Shown here: positions 1 to 8,151 of the stretch, one piece after another
How positions within the stretch are numbered: position 1 is the stretch's first letter
Layout: each line of letters starts with the position of its first letter
NCBI RefSeq assembly: GCF_014873145.1
Contig: NZ_JADBEK010000001.1
Coordinates: forward strand, 9,796,001 to 9,860,000
Length of the DNA stretch: 64,000 bases
DNA from: Nonomuraea angiospora
GTDB lineage: Bacteria > Actinomycetota > Actinomycetes > Streptosporangiales > Streptosporangiaceae
Direction of reading: 5' to 3'
The notes under the pieces: model-generated
What the model was told of the DNA's origin: nothing
The model's database searches: none
What the model saw: the letters and a program-made list of their open reading frames with translations, nothing else
Translations under genes and position numbers: made by a program

Positions 1-102
1 CCGCACATACCGGTCATCCGCACCGACGCGCGGGCGCGGCCGGCGGTCAAGAACACCCTCATCTCGCTCGTCGAGCACGCGCTCGCCGCGCGGGTCCACT
101 GA
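1..102 (+). CDS. Conservon GTP-binding protein, C-terminal fragment
   Basis: Only the last 33 codons are inside the window. They read PHIPVIRTDARARPAVKNTL and continue to LVEHALAARVH, then TGA. This matches the C-terminal helix of the two complete conservon GTPases here (13875-14453 and 48964-49551), which end with the same PHIP-VRLDAR and LVEHAL pattern. It is therefore the last gene of a further conservon upstream. It is convergent with the SIS-domain gene, whose stop lies 3 bp away. No nucleotide-binding motif is visible because the N-terminus is missing. Confidence 0.85.
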   Translation, partial: PHIPVIRTDARARPAVKNTLISLVEHALAARVH

Positions 103-105
103 CCC

Positions 106-1065
106 CTACCGGGCCGACCACCAATGCCCGGCGACCAGCTCGGCCACCAGCGTCTCGGTGAGCAGGGCGACGTCGGGGTCGTCGTCGTGCGCGTACCTGA
201 CCGCGGCCCTGGCGTCCTTCACCTCGCCCCCCACCGTGACCACCGTGGAGCCGCGCTCGCGCACCCAGTCCATGGCCTGCTCGGTGTAGCGGGAGCCGGG
301 GTAGAGCAGCGCGCGGTAGTCGAGGGTCTTGGTGAGGTAGACGTCCACGTGTGACCAGTCGCCCGTCTCGCACGCGTCGGCGGGGCGGCGCGGGCCCTCG
401 CGGAACATCAGCGCCGACTGCTCGGCCGACGACAGCCGCTCGGCGGGGGCGACGGTGTAGACGCCGCGGTCGCCGTCCAGCAGCTCCATGGTCATGGGGA
501 GCCACTCGTCCCTCCTGTCCAGGAGGTCCGTCGTGGCCTCGGCGGCCCGCTCCAGCAGCTTCGGCAGGTCGCGGCCCGTCCCGGTGAGGTGGGCCTCCAG
601 GGCCAGGAGGAGGGCCAGGGTGTGCTGGAACGTACGGCAGGCGACGCCGCCGCGCTCCTCGCCCGCGCGCATGTCGACCACCAGGTCCGCCCGCTCGGCG
701 AGGGGGGAGCCCTGGATGTTGGTGAGCGCCGCCAGGTAGGACGGCCCGCCCGTGTACCGTTCCACGGCGTCGAGGGTCTCCCTGCTCGAACCGGTGGCCG
801 AGATCGGGACGACCAGGGTGTCCGCGGCGGCCGGATAGGTGGCCTCCGCCGAGGCGTAGTCGGCGTAGGCGTCCACGCCCGCCCGGCGCAGGCGCAGCGC
901 CGCCACGCCCGCGGCGTACCGGGAGCTGCCCATGCCCAGGAAGAGCACCCTGGTCAGGCCCGGGGGGAGCGCCGCGAACGGGTTCTCCTCCCGCAGGGCG
1001 GCGGCCAGGCCCCTGAGCGCCGCCGGCTTGGCCTCCAGGTCGGACAGGTAGAGCTCGGAATTCAC
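106..1065 (-). CDS. SIS-domain sugar isomerase-like protein
   Basis: A 319-aa protein with SIS-type phosphosugar-binding motifs, FLGMGSSRYA near residue 45 and SATGSSRETL near residue 100, as in the isomerase half of glucosamine-6-phosphate synthase and the AgaS family. The family isomerises or deaminates phosphorylated aldo/keto (amino)sugars in the cytosol. The start is a GTG whose GTGA overlaps the stop of the upstream kinase gene, with a GAGGAGAAC ribosome site inside the kinase 3' end. The coupling implies that kinase and isomerase act in sequence, for example glucosamine to glucosamine-6-phosphate to fructose-6-phosphate. There is no glutaminase domain, so it is not a GlmS. The exact sugar phosphate is inferred. 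Confidence 0.8.
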   Translation of the reverse strand: MNSELYLSDLEAKPAALRGLAAALREENPFAALPPGLTRVLFLGMGSSRYAAGVAALRLRRAGVDAYADYASAEATYPAAADTLVVPISATGSSRETLDAVERYTGGPSYLAALTNIQGSPLAERADLVVDMRAGEERGGVACRTFQHTLALLLALEAHLTGTGRDLPKLLERAAEATTDLLDRRDEWLPMTMELLDGDRGVYTVAPAERLSSAEQSALMFREGPRRPADACETGDWSHVDVYLTKTLDYRALLYPGSRYTEQAMDWVRERGSTVVTVGGEVKDARAAVRYAHDDDPDVALLTETLVAELVAGHWWSAR

Positions 1066-2231
1066 GTGATGTTCTCCTCTTGGTACCAGGTGCGCAGGAC
1101 GCCCATGGGGGCGTAGCGCCAGCGGGGCAGGTGGCGGGCGGCGTAGATGAGCTCCCGGCACTCCTGCTCCACCTCGAACGGCCGGACCAGCCTCTCGTCG
1201 AGCAGCTCCGGCCGGTCCTTCTCGGCCAGGCGGACCTTGTAGGCCGCCAGCAGCCCGGCGCGCGCCTCGGCGGCCCAGGCCGCCGCCGCGCCGGGGTCGG
1301 TGCCCCTCCGCTTGATCGCCACCTGGGCCACGTGCTCGATGCTCGTGGTGAGCTGGGCCACGTCCCTGGCGGCGGGCTGGCACGGGTCGGCGTCGGTGAC
1401 GGTGGGGTTGCCGTCGAAGTCGATCACCGCGTACCCGTCCCGCCATTTGAGGATCTGACCCACGTGCAGGTCGCCGTGGATCCTGACGCGGGGGCCGGTG
1501 ATCGGCTCCTGGAGGGCGGCCAGCTCGCGCCGGATCGCCGGGGTCCGCGTGGCCAGCCAGGCGCCGTCCTCGCCGTCCGTGAGCGCGAGCGCCTCCGCGA
1601 GCGCGGCCTCCGCCCTGGCCGCCGTACCCGCGGCGTCGGGCTCCCGCGCGGAGGTGGGGAGCGTGGCGAGGGCGAGGTGCAGGTCGGCGGCGAGGCGGCC
1701 GAGCACGGGCGCGAAGTCCGTGGCGCCGGCCTCGGCCTCGTCGACGCACCACTCCCAGCCGTCGCGGGCGTCCGGAAGGTAGCCCGTGACCAGGGCCAGG
1801 AGCTGCTCGTTCCCGTCCACATCGCGGGTCAGGGCCGCGTAAGGGGGCGCGGTGTCGTTGAACCCCGCCTCAACGAGGTGGGCGAAGACCTCTGGGGCGG
1901 GGTGGGGCAGGGGGACCGGTGGGGTGAGCCACTTCACGACGACCTTCTCGTCCACGACCACCGAGTAGTTCGTCTGGTCCACGTGCGCGCCGAAATCCCG
2001 CTCACCTGGGGCCCCAGTGTGGAGATCTCCAAGGCTGTACGAGAGGGTGGGCAGCGGGAGGAAGCGCCGCACCGCGAACGGCGGCGGCACCTCACCTTCC
2101 AGCAGCGGGAGAAGTGCGGCGCTGACACCCCGGTCTCGGGCCGTGAGGGGCCTCTCACCGAGAGAGAGCAGCCGATCTGCTATTGAATCCCAATTCAACT
2201 CGTAGACCAAACTTCCAGGTAGCAATGTCAT
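1062..2231 (-). CDS. Aminoglycoside-phosphotransferase-fold sugar kinase, probable glucosamine kinase
   Basis: A 389-aa kinase of the maltokinase/APH fold. A candidate ATP-site lysine sits in VVVKWL (about residue 100), a Brenner-type catalytic loop HGDLHVGQ at about 252, and the metal-binding IDFDGNP at about 270. This resembles the actinobacterial glucosamine kinase family defined from Streptacidiphilus jiangxiensis more than the trehalose-pathway maltokinase, because no GlgE or TreS genes are nearby and a SIS isomerase gene is coupled behind it. The start is uncertain. ATG at 2231 is used, but the best Shine-Dalgarno (AGGGGAAATCAAC) precedes an out-of-frame ATG at 2247 that opens a 30-codon reading frame overlapping the kinase start. 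Sugar specificity is inferred from family and neighbours. Confidence 0.72.
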   Translation of the reverse strand: MTLLPGSLVYELNWDSIADRLLSLGERPLTARDRGVSAALLPLLEGEVPPPFAVRRFLPLPTLSYSLGDLHTGAPGERDFGAHVDQTNYSVVVDEKVVVKWLTPPVPLPHPAPEVFAHLVEAGFNDTAPPYAALTRDVDGNEQLLALVTGYLPDARDGWEWCVDEAEAGATDFAPVLGRLAADLHLALATLPTSAREPDAAGTAARAEAALAEALALTDGEDGAWLATRTPAIRRELAALQEPITGPRVRIHGDLHVGQILKWRDGYAVIDFDGNPTVTDADPCQPAARDVAQLTTSIEHVAQVAIKRRGTDPGAAAAWAAEARAGLLAAYKVRLAEKDRPELLDERLVRPFEVEQECRELIYAARHLPRWRYAPMGVLRTWYQEENIT

Positions 2232-2343
2232 CAAAAGTCTTGCTCATGTTGATTTCCCCTGCAACACTCCTGCTCTGGTCTGCTGTGTCCGGTAAGGTCG
2301 CGCGACCCCTCAAACTGCACAAATTTCAGAAGGAGTAGCGGCC

Positions 2344-3468
2344 GTGTCCCGTATCCGGTTCACCCGTCGTCTCCCGGCTGCCTTCACGGCGGCCGGCCTC
2401 GCGCTCGCCGTCGCGGCGTGCGGCGGTGAGTCGTCGACCAGCTCAGAAGGCCCGGCCGCGGCGGCGGCCGACCAGCTCAAGCCCAACGCGGACCTGTCGC
2501 AGCAGTCGCTCCAGATCACGGTCTGGGATGGTTACACGCCCAAGGAGCTGCCGGAGAAGGTCAAGGCGAAGCTCAAGGTCAAGGACATGAAGGTCGCCCT
2601 GCACGACACCAACGAGGTCGCGATGACCAAGCTCACCGCCCCCGGTGACAGCGGCATCGACGTGGCGTTCGTGTCGGGCCAGTACGCCCAGGCGCTCAAC
2701 GCGGCCGGCCTGCTGGAGCCGATCCACCCCGAGCTGATCCCCAACCTGGCCAACCTCTACCCGGAGGCCACCCAGCTCTCCTACGACAAGGGCAACAAGT
2801 ACTCGGTGCCCTACACCTGGGGCACGACCGGCATCTGCTACCGCAAGGACCTGGTGAAGAAGGTCCCGGACAGTTGGAACGATCTGCTCAAGCCCCCGGC
2901 CTGGGCCGACAAGAAGGTCACCATGATGACCACCGAGCGCTGGCTGGCCCTGCCCGCGATCAAGGCGCTCGGCTACTCGGTCAACACCGACAAGGACGAC
3001 GAGATCGCCAAGGTCAAGGACCTCCTCGCCGCGCAGAAGCCGCACCTGCTCGGCTACGACGACACGACCTTCGGTGACAAGCTGACGTCCGGCGAGGCCG
3101 TCATGGTCGAGGCGTGGGACGGCTGGTGCCCGACCACCGACCCGAAGGGCAACATCGGGTTCGCGAACCCGAAGGAGGGCAGCGACCTCTGGGTGGACAC
3201 CATGGTGATCATGAAGTCCTCCAAGAACAAGGAAGCCGCGCACGCCCTGATCAACTACATCCTCGACCCCGAGATCCACAGCTGGGCCGCCGAGAACATC
3301 AACTACAAGGTCCCGAACAAGGCCGCCATGGAGCGGGTCTCGATCCCCAAGGGCTCGCTGCTCGACATCAAGCCCGCCGAGCTGCTCAACGGCGAGTCGA
3401 TCATCGACCTGGGCCAGGCGTCGACCAAGTACACGCGCCTGTCGACCGAAATCACGGCACAGCAGTAA
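2344..3468 (+). CDS. Polyamine-type ABC transporter substrate-binding lipoprotein
   Basis: A 374-aa extracellular solute-binding protein of the spermidine/putrescine (PotD/PotF) family. A cationic N-terminus and hydrophobic stretch lead to a lipobox ending VAAC at about residue 27, so it should be lipid-anchored. The mature part begins with the ITVWDGYTPKEL pattern typical of PotD-like proteins, and TWGTTGICYRKDL is the hinge-region signature. The start is GTG with AAGGAG about 9 nt upstream. It is the first gene of a four-gene operon with two permeases and an ATPase, starting divergently from the kinase/SIS pair. Spermidine or putrescine is the family default; another cationic or amino compound is possible. 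Confidence 0.85.
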   Translation: MSRIRFTRRLPAAFTAAGLALAVAACGGESSTSSEGPAAAAADQLKPNADLSQQSLQITVWDGYTPKELPEKVKAKLKVKDMKVALHDTNEVAMTKLTAPGDSGIDVAFVSGQYAQALNAAGLLEPIHPELIPNLANLYPEATQLSYDKGNKYSVPYTWGTTGICYRKDLVKKVPDSWNDLLKPPAWADKKVTMMTTERWLALPAIKALGYSVNTDKDDEIAKVKDLLAAQKPHLLGYDDTTFGDKLTSGEAVMVEAWDGWCPTTDPKGNIGFANPKEGSDLWVDTMVIMKSSKNKEAAHALINYILDPEIHSWAAENINYKVPNKAAMERVSIPKGSLLDIKPAELLNGESIIDLGQASTKYTRLSTEITAQQ

Positions 3469-3472
3469 AACG

Positions 3473-4321
3473 GTGAAGTCTGAGGTCAAGGCCCGGCCGG
3501 CGTCCAGGGGACGCCGGCTGGGCGCGTTCGTTTTCCTGTCACCCGGCGTCACCTATCTGATCGTGCTGATGCTGGTGCCGCTCGCACTGGTGCTCAGCAA
3601 CACGGTGTTCCAGCGCGGCCGCTTCGGCGGCGTCGTCTACGAGTTCACCACCGAGAACTTCGAGCGCCTGATCGATCCGCTCTACCTCGGCGTGGTGGGC
3701 GTCTCGCTGAAGCTCGCGACCCTGACGACGCTGATCGCGTTGCTGATCGGCTATCCGACGGCCTATCTGATCGCCCAGCTCCCGCCGAAGTGGAAGACGG
3801 TGGCGCTGGTCGCCATCGTGCTGCCGTTCTGGACGAACTTCATCATCCGCGTGTACGCCTGGATCATCCTGCTGAGCGGCCCCGGCGTGATCAACTCGCT
3901 GCTGGGCACGGACCTGGAGCTGCTCTACAAGCAGGGCACGATCGTCACCGGGCTGCTCTACTCGTACCTGCCGCTGATGGTGCTGCCGCTCTACTCCGCC
4001 ATCGAGCGGCTCGACCCGCAGCTGCGGGAGGCCTCGGCCAACCTGGGGGCCTCGGCGTTCACCACCTTCAGGAAGGTCACGCTGCCGCTGACGGTCCCGG
4101 GCGTGATGACCGGGTGCCTGTTCGTGTTCGTGCCGAGCTTCGGCAACTTCGTCATCCCCGAGATCCTCGGCGGCAGCAAGTCGATCATGGTGGGCAACCT
4201 GATCCGCGACCAGTTCCTGAAGGCCCGCGACTGGCCGTTCGGCTCCGCGCTCGCGCTGGCGCTCATCGCGGTGCTGATCGTGCTGCTCCTCGTGCAGGCC
4301 AGGGTGACGCGCCGTGCGTAG
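3473..4321 (+). CDS. Polyamine-type ABC permease, PotB-like
   Basis: A 282-aa inner-membrane permease with six predicted transmembrane segments beginning at GVTYLIVLMLVPLALVL. An EAA loop (REASANLGASAFTTFRKVTLPL, shown in part) is present for contact with the ATPase. It corresponds to PotB/PotH, first of the two permease subunits. The GTG start is 4 nt after the binding-protein stop, and its 3' end overlaps the next permease by 8 nt, so the operon is tightly coupled. Confidence 0.88.
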   Translation: MKSEVKARPASRGRRLGAFVFLSPGVTYLIVLMLVPLALVLSNTVFQRGRFGGVVYEFTTENFERLIDPLYLGVVGVSLKLATLTTLIALLIGYPTAYLIAQLPPKWKTVALVAIVLPFWTNFIIRVYAWIILLSGPGVINSLLGTDLELLYKQGTIVTGLLYSYLPLMVLPLYSAIERLDPQLREASANLGASAFTTFRKVTLPLTVPGVMTGCLFVFVPSFGNFVIPEILGGSKSIMVGNLIRDQFLKARDWPFGSALALALIAVLIVLLLVQARVTRRA

Positions 4322-5093
4322 GTCCAAGCTCCTGTACGTCCCGTTCTGGGCCACGTACGTCTTCCTCTACCTGCCGATCGTCGTGCTCGTCGTCATGTCG
4401 TTCAACTCCGGCAAGTCGGCGTACACGTACGAGGGCTTCAGCCTCAAGTGGTACGGCGAGCTGGTCAACGACGAGCGGGTCAGGGACGGCCTGGTCAACA
4501 CGCTGATCGTGGCCACCGGCTCCACGGTGATCGCCACCGTGCTCGGCACGCTGCTGGCCGTCGGGCTGGCCCGGCACACCAGGTCCAAGACGCTGGACGC
4601 CATCGCGCTCATGCCGGCGGTGCTGCCCGACCTGGTGGTCGCGATCGGCCTGCTGCTGTTCTACGGCCTGATCCAGCTCACGCTCGGCCTCTACTCGGTG
4701 ATCCTCGCCCACGGCCTGTTCTCGATGGCTTTCGTGGCCGCGGTGGTGCGCACCAGGCTGACCAACTCCGACACCTCGCTGGAGGAGGCCTCGCGGGATC
4801 TGGGCGCGGGGCCGGTCACGACGTTCATGAAGATCACGCTTCCGCAGCTGACGCCGGGCATCGTCGCCGGCGCGCTGCTGGCGTTCACGCTGTCGCTGGA
4901 CGAGTTCGTGATCGCGTTCTTCACGATCGGCAACAGCGACCAGACGCTGCCGATCGTGATCTATTCGATGATCCGTTTCGGGGTCACCCCGAAGATCAAC
5001 GCGCTGGCCGCGATCCTGCTCCTCGTGAGCTTCACGGCGGTGATCGCCGGGCAGCGCATGACGAAGATCGGGGAGAGACGTGCTCAGGATTGA
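4314..5093 (+). CDS. Polyamine-type ABC permease, PotC-like
   Basis: A 259-aa permease, partner of the preceding gene. It has hydrophobic segments from YVFLYLPIVVLVVMSF onward and an EAA motif around EEASRDLGAGPVTTFMKITL, followed by LSLDEFVIAFF, a stretch characteristic of PotC/PotI subunits. The start is GTG inside the end of the previous gene, and its own end overlaps the ATPase gene by 14 nt. It forms the heterodimeric channel with the PotB-like subunit in the cytoplasmic membrane. Confidence 0.88.
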   Translation: MRRSKLLYVPFWATYVFLYLPIVVLVVMSFNSGKSAYTYEGFSLKWYGELVNDERVRDGLVNTLIVATGSTVIATVLGTLLAVGLARHTRSKTLDAIALMPAVLPDLVVAIGLLLFYGLIQLTLGLYSVILAHGLFSMAFVAAVVRTRLTNSDTSLEEASRDLGAGPVTTFMKITLPQLTPGIVAGALLAFTLSLDEFVIAFFTIGNSDQTLPIVIYSMIRFGVTPKINALAAILLLVSFTAVIAGQRMTKIGERRAQD

Positions 5094-6129
5094 CGGGATC
5101 ACCCGCAGGTTCGGGGAGGTCACGGCGCTCGACGAGGTGTCGCTGGAGATCGGCCAGGGCGAGTTCTTCGCCCTGCTCGGCCCTTCGGGCTGCGGCAAGA
5201 CCACGCTGCTGCGCATCATCGCCGGGTTCGAGACGCCCGACCGGGGCACGGTGACGCTGGACGGCGAGGACCTGCTGTCCAAGCAGCCGAACCGGCGGCC
5301 GATCAGCCTCATGTTCCAGTCGTACGCGCTGTTCCCCCACATGACCGTGGCCAAGAACGTGGCCTACGGCCTGGAGCGCGAGCGGCTGCCCCGCCAGGAG
5401 GTGAAGGAGCGCGTCGGCGAGGTGCTGGAGACCGTCGGGCTGTCGGCGCACGCGGGCCGCAAGCCCGCCCAGCTCTCCGGCGGCCAGCGGCAGCGGGTCG
5501 CGCTGGCGCGTTCCATCGTCAAGCGGCCGCGCCTGCTGCTGCTCGACGAGCCGCTGTCGGCCCTGGACAAGAAGGTCCGCGCCGACATGCAGCTGGAGCT
5601 CAAGCGGCTGCAGAACGAGGTCGGCATCACGTTCGTGGTGGTCACGCACGACCAGGAGGAGGCCATGTCGCTGGCCGACCGCATCGCGGTCTTCGACAGC
5701 GGCAAGGTGCGGCAGGTGGACGAGCCGATCGCGCTCTACGAGCGGCCCCGCACGCCGTTCGTGGCCGACTTCGTCGGCGCCAACAACCTCTTCCACGGTA
5801 CGGCCAGCGGCCTCGACGGCATCAAGACCGACGACTTCGGCATGCTGGCCGGCACCCCGCTCGAAGAGATCGAGACGGGCGCCAAGGCGCTGCTGGCGGT
5901 CCGGCCGGAGAAGGTCGAGCTGGCCGGCGAGAGCGCCACCCGCGGCCTCAAGGGCGGCGTCCTGGACGTCAGCTTCTACGGAGGCGTGTCGCACATCTCC
6001 GTGGAGGTGCCGGGCCACGCCAAGCCGGTGCTGGTCGCCGTGCAGGGCGCGAGTTCGGTGAAGGTGGGCGCGAAGGTCAAGGTGCGCTGGAAGGCCGAGG
6101 ACGCGGTCATCATGGCGGTCGACCGGTGA
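5080..6129 (+). CDS. Polyamine-type ABC transporter ATP-binding protein, PotA-like
   Basis: A 349-aa ATPase with Walker A GPSGCGKTT (about residue 34), Q-loop MFQSYALFPHMT, signature LSGGQRQRVALARS, Walker B LLLLDEPLSALD and switch VVTHDQEEAM. The C-terminal ~110 residues form a TOBE-type regulatory domain (AVRPEKVELAG onward), as in PotA. The GTG start is 14 nt inside the previous gene. It powers the PotB/C-like permeases. It is the last gene of the operon and its stop is 2 nt from the convergent TetR gene. Confidence 0.9.
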   Translation: MLRIDGITRRFGEVTALDEVSLEIGQGEFFALLGPSGCGKTTLLRIIAGFETPDRGTVTLDGEDLLSKQPNRRPISLMFQSYALFPHMTVAKNVAYGLERERLPRQEVKERVGEVLETVGLSAHAGRKPAQLSGGQRQRVALARSIVKRPRLLLLDEPLSALDKKVRADMQLELKRLQNEVGITFVVVTHDQEEAMSLADRIAVFDSGKVRQVDEPIALYERPRTPFVADFVGANNLFHGTASGLDGIKTDDFGMLAGTPLEEIETGAKALLAVRPEKVELAGESATRGLKGGVLDVSFYGGVSHISVEVPGHAKPVLVAVQGASSVKVGAKVKVRWKAEDAVIMAVDR

Positions 6130-6131
6130 GC

Positions 6132-6752
6132 TCAGCGGGCCAGGTCGTTGCCCGTGGCAGCGCGGGCGTACGAGAGGATCAGCTCGGCCGCCTCGGCCGG
6201 GCCGATCACCGGGTGCCTGGCCGTGATGCGGTAGCCGTACGCGTCCTCCAGCGCCACCAGGTTGCGGGCGATCGTCAGCGAGTCGGCGCTCAGCCTGAAC
6301 ACCCCCAGCGCGGCGCCGGTGTCGAGGACCGCCTGGTACATCGAGACCTGGCGGTCGTAGAGGGAGGTGAGCAGCACGCCGTAGACCCGGTTGCGGCCCG
6401 CGGCCCCGCCCAGCTCGTTGAGCAGGCGGACATCGGGGTCGAGCGGCCCGGTCGGCAGCCCGGACTTGATCGTGAGCACCAGCTTCTCGACCGGATCGGT
6501 GAGGGTGGCGAGCTGCCGCACGCGCTGCTCGTAGAAGCGTTCCATGCCCGCGTGCTGCGCCTCGACCAGCAGCTCGCTGAGGTCGGGGTAGTGGTAGAGC
6601 ACCGCGCCGGAGGTCAGGCCGGCCTCCTCGGCGACGTGCGAGAGCTGCACGCCGTCGATGCCGTGACGGATGATGGCCCTGCGCGCGGCGTCGATCAAGT
6701 CGATGCGCCGGTCACTACGGCTCTTACGCTGAGCCACCCCCACCGCCTTCAC
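6132..6752 (-). CDS. TetR-family transcriptional regulator
   Basis: A 206-aa protein with an N-terminal TetR helix-turn-helix (about residues 18-65: AARRAIIRHGIDGVQLSHVA then GLTSGAVLYHYPDLSELL) and an all-helical ligand-binding C-terminal domain. Several in-frame GTG codons make the exact start uncertain by up to about 6 residues. It is transcribed divergently from the glycosyltransferase/dehydrogenase pair and convergently with the polyamine ABC operon, so it probably controls the 6753-6862 divergent promoter and possibly the transporter. The ligand cannot be read from the sequence. Confidence 0.85.
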   Translation of the reverse strand: MKAVGVAQRKSRSDRRIDLIDAARRAIIRHGIDGVQLSHVAEEAGLTSGAVLYHYPDLSELLVEAQHAGMERFYEQRVRQLATLTDPVEKLVLTIKSGLPTGPLDPDVRLLNELGGAAGRNRVYGVLLTSLYDRQVSMYQAVLDTGAALGVFRLSADSLTIARNLVALEDAYGYRITARHPVIGPAEAAELILSYARAATGNDLAR

Positions 6753-6862
6753 TCGTTTGGCTGCTGTTCAGTTAGCCGTGACCATAGTGCCTGTTACTTG
6801 ACCTTCACGCTAGATGAGTTCTTGAATTCCTCTTCAAATTGATGAGTTTCCCCGGAGTCTCG

Positions 6863-8137
6863 ATGTCTCTCACCATCCTGTTCATGCCTGAAAGCGCCTA
6901 CGGGCCGACCAACAACTCGATCGGCATCGGCGACATCCTCCGCCGCCGCGGCCACCGCGTCGTCTTCGCCGCCGAGGCGTCGTGGAAGGGCAAGCTCGAA
7001 GCCCTCGGCTTCGAGGAGGACCTCGTCGACCTCGCCCCGCCGCCCGAGGACACCGAGGAGGAGCAGGACCCGGGGCAGTTCTGGAAGGACTTCATCCGCG
7101 AGACCGCCCCCGAGTACCGCAAGAGCACCCTGGAGCAGCTCGACACCGTCACCAAGCCGATCTGGGAGTCGCTGATCGACGGCGTGAAGTACTGCGAGCC
7201 GCAGCTCAAGGCCATCATCGAGCGGGTGAACCCCGACGTGATCGTCGAGGACAACGTGATCACGTTCCCGGCGCTGCTCACCACCGGCAAGAAGTTCGTC
7301 CGCATCGTCTCCTGCAACCCGCTGGAGGTGCGCGGCGAGAACATCGCGCCGGTCTTCTCCGGCCTGCCGGCCGACGACCGCTCGGAGTGGGAGGCCTTCC
7401 GCGCCGAGTACGACCGCACCCACCGCGAGCTGTGGAGCGCCTTCAACGAGTGGTGCGTCGAGCAGGGCACCGAGCCGCTGCCCGACCTCGACTTCATCCA
7501 CGAGGGCGACCTGAACCTCTACGTCTACCCCGAGATCCTCGACTACGCCGACGCCCGCCCGCTCGGCGACTCCTGGCACCGCCTCGACTCCTCGGTGCGG
7601 GAGACCGATGAGGCGTTCACGCTGCCCTTCGAGCGTAACGAGGGCTCGCTGGTCTACTTCTCGCTCGGCTCGCTGGGATCCTCCGACGTGGAGCTGATGC
7701 AGCGCGTCATCGACGTGCTGGCCACCACGCCGCACCAGTACATCGTCTCCAAGGGCCCGCTGCACGAGGAGATCAAGCTCGCCGACAACATGTGGGGCGC
7801 GGAGTTCCTCCCGCAGACCAAGATCATCCCGCTGTGCGACCTGGTCATCACGCACGGCGGCAACAACACGACCACGGAGGCGCTGCACTTCGGCAAGCCG
7901 ATGATCCTGCTGCCGCTCTTCTGGGACCAGTACGACAATGCCCAGCGGGTCGACGAGCTGGGCTATGGTGTCAGGCTCTCCACCTACACCTTCACCGACG
8001 AGGAACTGAAGGGGGCGGTCGAGCGGCTGCTCGGGGACACCGAGCTGCGCGCCCGGCTCGCCGCCGCGGGCGAGGAGATCAGGGGTCGCGACGGCCTGCG
8101 CAAGGCCGCCGACCTGATCGAGCAGCTCGGCCAGTGA
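6863..8137 (+). CDS. GT1-family glycosyltransferase (UGT/macrolide-GT fold)
   Basis: A 424-aa GT-B glycosyltransferase. The N-terminal acceptor domain starts with LTILFMPESAYGPTNNSIG, and the donor site carries the family signature THGGNNTTTEALHFGKPM (His about 331) followed by LPLFWDQYDNAQR. This is the pattern of UGT, oleandomycin-GT and flavonoid-GT enzymes that move a sugar from a nucleotide diphosphate to a small acceptor. The ATG at 6863 is preferred over one at 6839 because GGAG lies 6-7 nt upstream. It is paired with the aldehyde dehydrogenase 14 bp downstream and lies near an amino-sugar kinase/isomerase and a polyamine importer. Donor and acceptor are unknown; it could build or inactivate a secondary metabolite. 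Confidence 0.85.
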   Translation: MSLTILFMPESAYGPTNNSIGIGDILRRRGHRVVFAAEASWKGKLEALGFEEDLVDLAPPPEDTEEEQDPGQFWKDFIRETAPEYRKSTLEQLDTVTKPIWESLIDGVKYCEPQLKAIIERVNPDVIVEDNVITFPALLTTGKKFVRIVSCNPLEVRGENIAPVFSGLPADDRSEWEAFRAEYDRTHRELWSAFNEWCVEQGTEPLPDLDFIHEGDLNLYVYPEILDYADARPLGDSWHRLDSSVRETDEAFTLPFERNEGSLVYFSLGSLGSSDVELMQRVIDVLATTPHQYIVSKGPLHEEIKLADNMWGAEFLPQTKIIPLCDLVITHGGNNTTTEALHFGKPMILLPLFWDQYDNAQRVDELGYGVRLSTYTFTDEELKGAVERLLGDTELRARLAAAGEEIRGRDGLRKAADLIEQLGQ

Positions 8138-8151
8138 GGACATGATTTTCC

